The notes beneath the pieces were generated by a model. The model ran no database searches. It was not told the DNA's origin and saw nothing but the letters and a program-made list of their open reading frames with translations. Below are positions 61,101-64,000 of a DNA stretch of 64,000 nt, piece after piece; positions within the stretch are counted from its first letter, which is position 1, and each line of letters begins with the position of its first letter. The position numbers and the translations under genes were made by a program. The stretch is from Thermasporomyces sp036564245 (GTDB lineage Bacteria; Actinomycetota; Actinomycetes; Propionibacteriales; Actinopolymorphaceae): positions 31,509-95,508 of the forward strand of contig DATCKU010000017.1 in NCBI GenBank assembly GCA_036564245.1. Direction: 5' to 3'.

Positions 61101-62012
61101 GTGACGGCAACTACCCAGCCCGCACCCGAGATCCACGTCGACGCCATCTGCGCCGCGGCGGTCGAGACTGCCCGAGCGGCTGCAGAAGAAGTCGCCGGGG
61201 ACGAGCAGCTCGGCGCGTACCTCGGGTGCGACGCCGACGACGAACGTGTGGTCACGCACTACTTCGCGTCCGGCAATCCCGGGTACATCGGCTGGCGTTG
61301 GGCCGTCACGGTCGCCCGTGCGCCACACAGTCGTAAGGTCACGATCAACGAAGTCGCCCTCCTTCCGGGGCCAGACGCCCTCCTCGCACCACCGTGGGTG
61401 CCGTGGTCGGATCGCGTACGAGCAGACGATCTCGGGCCGGGCGACCTGCTCCCGACCGCGCCCGACGACCCGAGGCTGGTGCCGGGCTATGCCGACACGA
61501 CCGACGGTGATCGTGCAGGTGGCGCCGGCGACGAGGCGATGGCTCCGGTACTCCGCTCTCTCAGCGAGGAGCTCGGCCTCGGCCGGGCACGAGTCCTCTC
61601 GCAGGAAGGCCGGGACGCGGCGGCCGAGCGCTGGTACAACGGGCCGCACGGACCAAACGATCCGGTGGCACGAGCCGCGCCGGCCCAGTGCGCGACGTGC
61701 GGATTCCTGGTCCGCCTCGCCGGACCGCTCGGCAACGTGTTCGGCGTGTGTGCGAACGAGTTCTCACCGAGCGACGGCAAGGTCGTCTCGTTCGATCACG
61801 GGTGCGGCGCTCACTCCGAGGCGGTGCCCCGTCCGGCACCACATCCCACGGCTGAGCCGCCGGAGCACGTGATCGACACCTTGGGGTACGAGGACGATCT
61901 CATCTTCGACAGCACCGATTCGGCCAGTGAGCCCTCGGCCAATGAGTCATCGTCAAGTGACTCCTCAACCAGTGACTCCTCCAACACCGGCCAGCCCGAA
62001 CCGAACGCCTGA
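61101..62012 (+). CDS. DUF3027 protein
   Basis: A 303-residue actinobacterial core protein of unknown function. Conserved parts are GYIGWRWAVTVARAPHSRKVTINEVALLPGPDALLAPPWVPWSDRV (abridged, about residues 60-105), the RYGP-like AERWYNGPHGPND, and a CxxC-type cysteine pair in AQCATCGFLVRLAGPLG with a later Cys in VFGVCANEFSPSDG. A Ser/Glu-rich acidic tail closes it. GTG 61101 follows GAGAAT (61088-61093) by 7 bp, consistent with a leaderless mRNA. Confidence 0.87.
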   Translation: MTATTQPAPEIHVDAICAAAVETARAAAEEVAGDEQLGAYLGCDADDERVVTHYFASGNPGYIGWRWAVTVARAPHSRKVTINEVALLPGPDALLAPPWVPWSDRVRADDLGPGDLLPTAPDDPRLVPGYADTTDGDRAGGAGDEAMAPVLRSLSEELGLGRARVLSQEGRDAAAERWYNGPHGPNDPVARAAPAQCATCGFLVRLAGPLGNVFGVCANEFSPSDGKVVSFDHGCGAHSEAVPRPAPHPTAEPPEHVIDTLGYEDDLIFDSTDSASEPSANESSSSDSSTSDSSNTGQPEPNA

Positions 62013-62033
62013 TCCGCCGGCCCTCACAGAAAT

Positions 62034-62056
62034 AGCCGACTGCTTTTTCGTCGGCT
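62034..62056. terminator. Hairpin between convergent DUF3027 and DUF2530 genes
   Basis: AGCCGAC (62034-62040) and GTCGGCT (62050-62056) enclose the loop TGCTTTTTC. It is placed to end either transcript. Confidence 0.55.
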
Positions 62057-62155
62057 GACGCTTCTCGGCACCTGCCCGTCCTGCGCATCCTCGGCCCGGC
62101 CCGGTGGCCGTGACCCGCAGGCTCATGTCGACGAGTGGCTTCGTGTTTCCCTCTG

Positions 62156-62575
62156 TCATCGATTACCTGCGGGCTGCGGGTTCGACCGGCGAAGCCGCGA
62201 TCTGCGGTGGACGCAGTAGGCGATGCCGAGCAAGCCGAGCACGACTCCCGTCGCGCAGGTCCACAGCCACCAGCGGGCGTCGGCCTCGCCAAGCCGATCC
62301 GCGAACGGCAGCAGCCCGACGAACGCAATCGCCCACAAGACAGTGCCCACGGTGATCGTGCGCACCCCATCCACGTCGAGTGGCTCGACCGGCGCCTGCC
62401 GGAGCACAAGGCGGTGCCGCAGTTTCCGGACCGTTGGCAGGGGCGTCTTGCGATCCCGAGCCGCTCCCTCCTGGGCCGATCCCTCGTCCACCGGCTCCCT
62501 TGGGGCAGGCGTCGGGACGGCCTGGATCACGGCGCGGTCGGACGCTGCGTTGCGGCCCGTGCGTTTTCGGCTCAC
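62156..62575 (-). CDS. DUF2530 membrane protein
   Basis: A 139-residue protein. A basic, proline-containing N-terminus is followed by the family motif PLDVDGVRTITVGTVLWAIAFVGLLPF and a second helix WWLWTCATGVVLGLLGIAYC with a basic tail. Two membrane helices are expected. The family is restricted to actinobacteria and has no known function. GTG 62575 is the start; the gene is divergent from the purine permease. Confidence 0.85.
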   Translation of the reverse strand: MSRKRTGRNAASDRAVIQAVPTPAPREPVDEGSAQEGAARDRKTPLPTVRKLRHRLVLRQAPVEPLDVDGVRTITVGTVLWAIAFVGLLPFADRLGEADARWWLWTCATGVVLGLLGIAYCVHRRSRLRRSNPQPAGNR

Positions 62576-62599
62576 GTTCTCGACATTACGCCGCCCATG

Positions 62600-62621
62600 A
62601 TGACCGTGAACGATCGGTCAT
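62600..62621. promoter_or_regulatory. Inverted repeat between DUF2530 and the NCS2 permease
   Basis: ATGACCG (62600-62606) and CGGTCAT (62615-62621) are perfect 7-bp arms 8 bp apart, within the divergent promoter region. It is a candidate operator for either gene. Confidence 0.45.
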
Positions 62622-62693
62622 GGGATGATCCGACCCGCGGACGTGGCGGCCGACGCCCGAGCCGTCTCGACGGATGCACCGAAAGGGGTCCCG

Positions 62694-64000
<1,307 letters not shown>

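Noticed and set aside
62576..62693. Purine riboswitch before the NCS2 permease
   Set aside because: No purine aptamer core or matching stem arrangement; the 7-bp inverted repeat fits a protein site better.

Overview
The window is high-GC DNA from an actinomycete. The genes use actinobacterial G/C-ending codons and many GTG starts. They include actinobacterial families (IdeR/DtxR, DUF3027, DUF2530, DUF3152, an XPB-like helicase-associated protein), and several starts look leaderless. The mix suggests the Propionibacteriales side of the class (Kribbella/Actinopolymorpha-like), but the genus is an inference. I saw no rRNA, tRNA, CRISPR array or recognisable transposase.

The left half (about 1-38,250) is mainly a carbohydrate-utilisation region. 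It opens with the tail of a short-chain dehydrogenase, a Gfo/Idh/MocA oxidoreductase coupled to a PmoA-like (DUF6807) protein, an Ada/AlkA fusion coupled to Ogt (alkylation repair), and a lactonase. Next comes a complete L-rhamnose pathway on the minus strand: mutarotase rhaM, isomerase rhaI, a fused rhamnulose-phosphate aldolase/lactaldehyde dehydrogenase-type protein, kinase rhaB, and a zinc alcohol dehydrogenase. A plus-strand block follows: a second Gfo/Idh/MocA enzyme, a GH2 glycosidase and a large unrecognised protein. Then come a Gfo/Idh/MocA-aldo/keto reductase fusion, a CUT1 sugar ABC importer, a small LuxR-type regulator, a Gfo/Idh/MocA-ThuA pair, a CUT2 (ribose-type) ABC importer, a serine hydrolase and an MTHFR-like protein. 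The block ends with an orphan winged-helix regulator, a GH78 alpha-L-rhamnosidase and a divergent LacI-family regulator. Similar TGAA-N4-TTCA operators lie just downstream of strong sigma70-type promoters at rhaM and at the rhamnosidase. They suggest one LacI-controlled rhamnose/rhamnoside regulon linking pathway, glycosidase and perhaps transport.

The middle (36,400-50,700) holds an IdeR/DtxR regulator, a cupin gene with a coupled 40-codon ORF, a three-gene ABC-2 exporter, and a CBS-protein/ArsB-NhaD transporter/HAD phosphatase operon. It continues with a DUF3152 membrane protease-like protein, the XPB-like protein, a flippase-like membrane protein, a PfpI/DJ-1 protein and a META-domain lipoprotein.

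The right end (50,900-64,000) looks like conserved actinobacterial core: a HAD-LarE fusion, a cold-shock-domain protein, a conserved unknown, an MFS protein, DUF3027, DUF2530 and an NCS2 purine permease. It is interrupted by a second CUT2 ABC operon and an AbiEi/DUF559-like gene.

The most unusual non-coding signal is a recurrent motif, AATGACCAYG, found mostly just after stop codons. In its long form (AAATGACCATGTGCACTACG) it lies next to very long related hairpins on both sides of the AbiEi-like gene. Other points of interest are the HAD-LarE fusion, the oxidoreductase-AKR fusion and the orphan winged-helix regulator behind a direct-repeat box.
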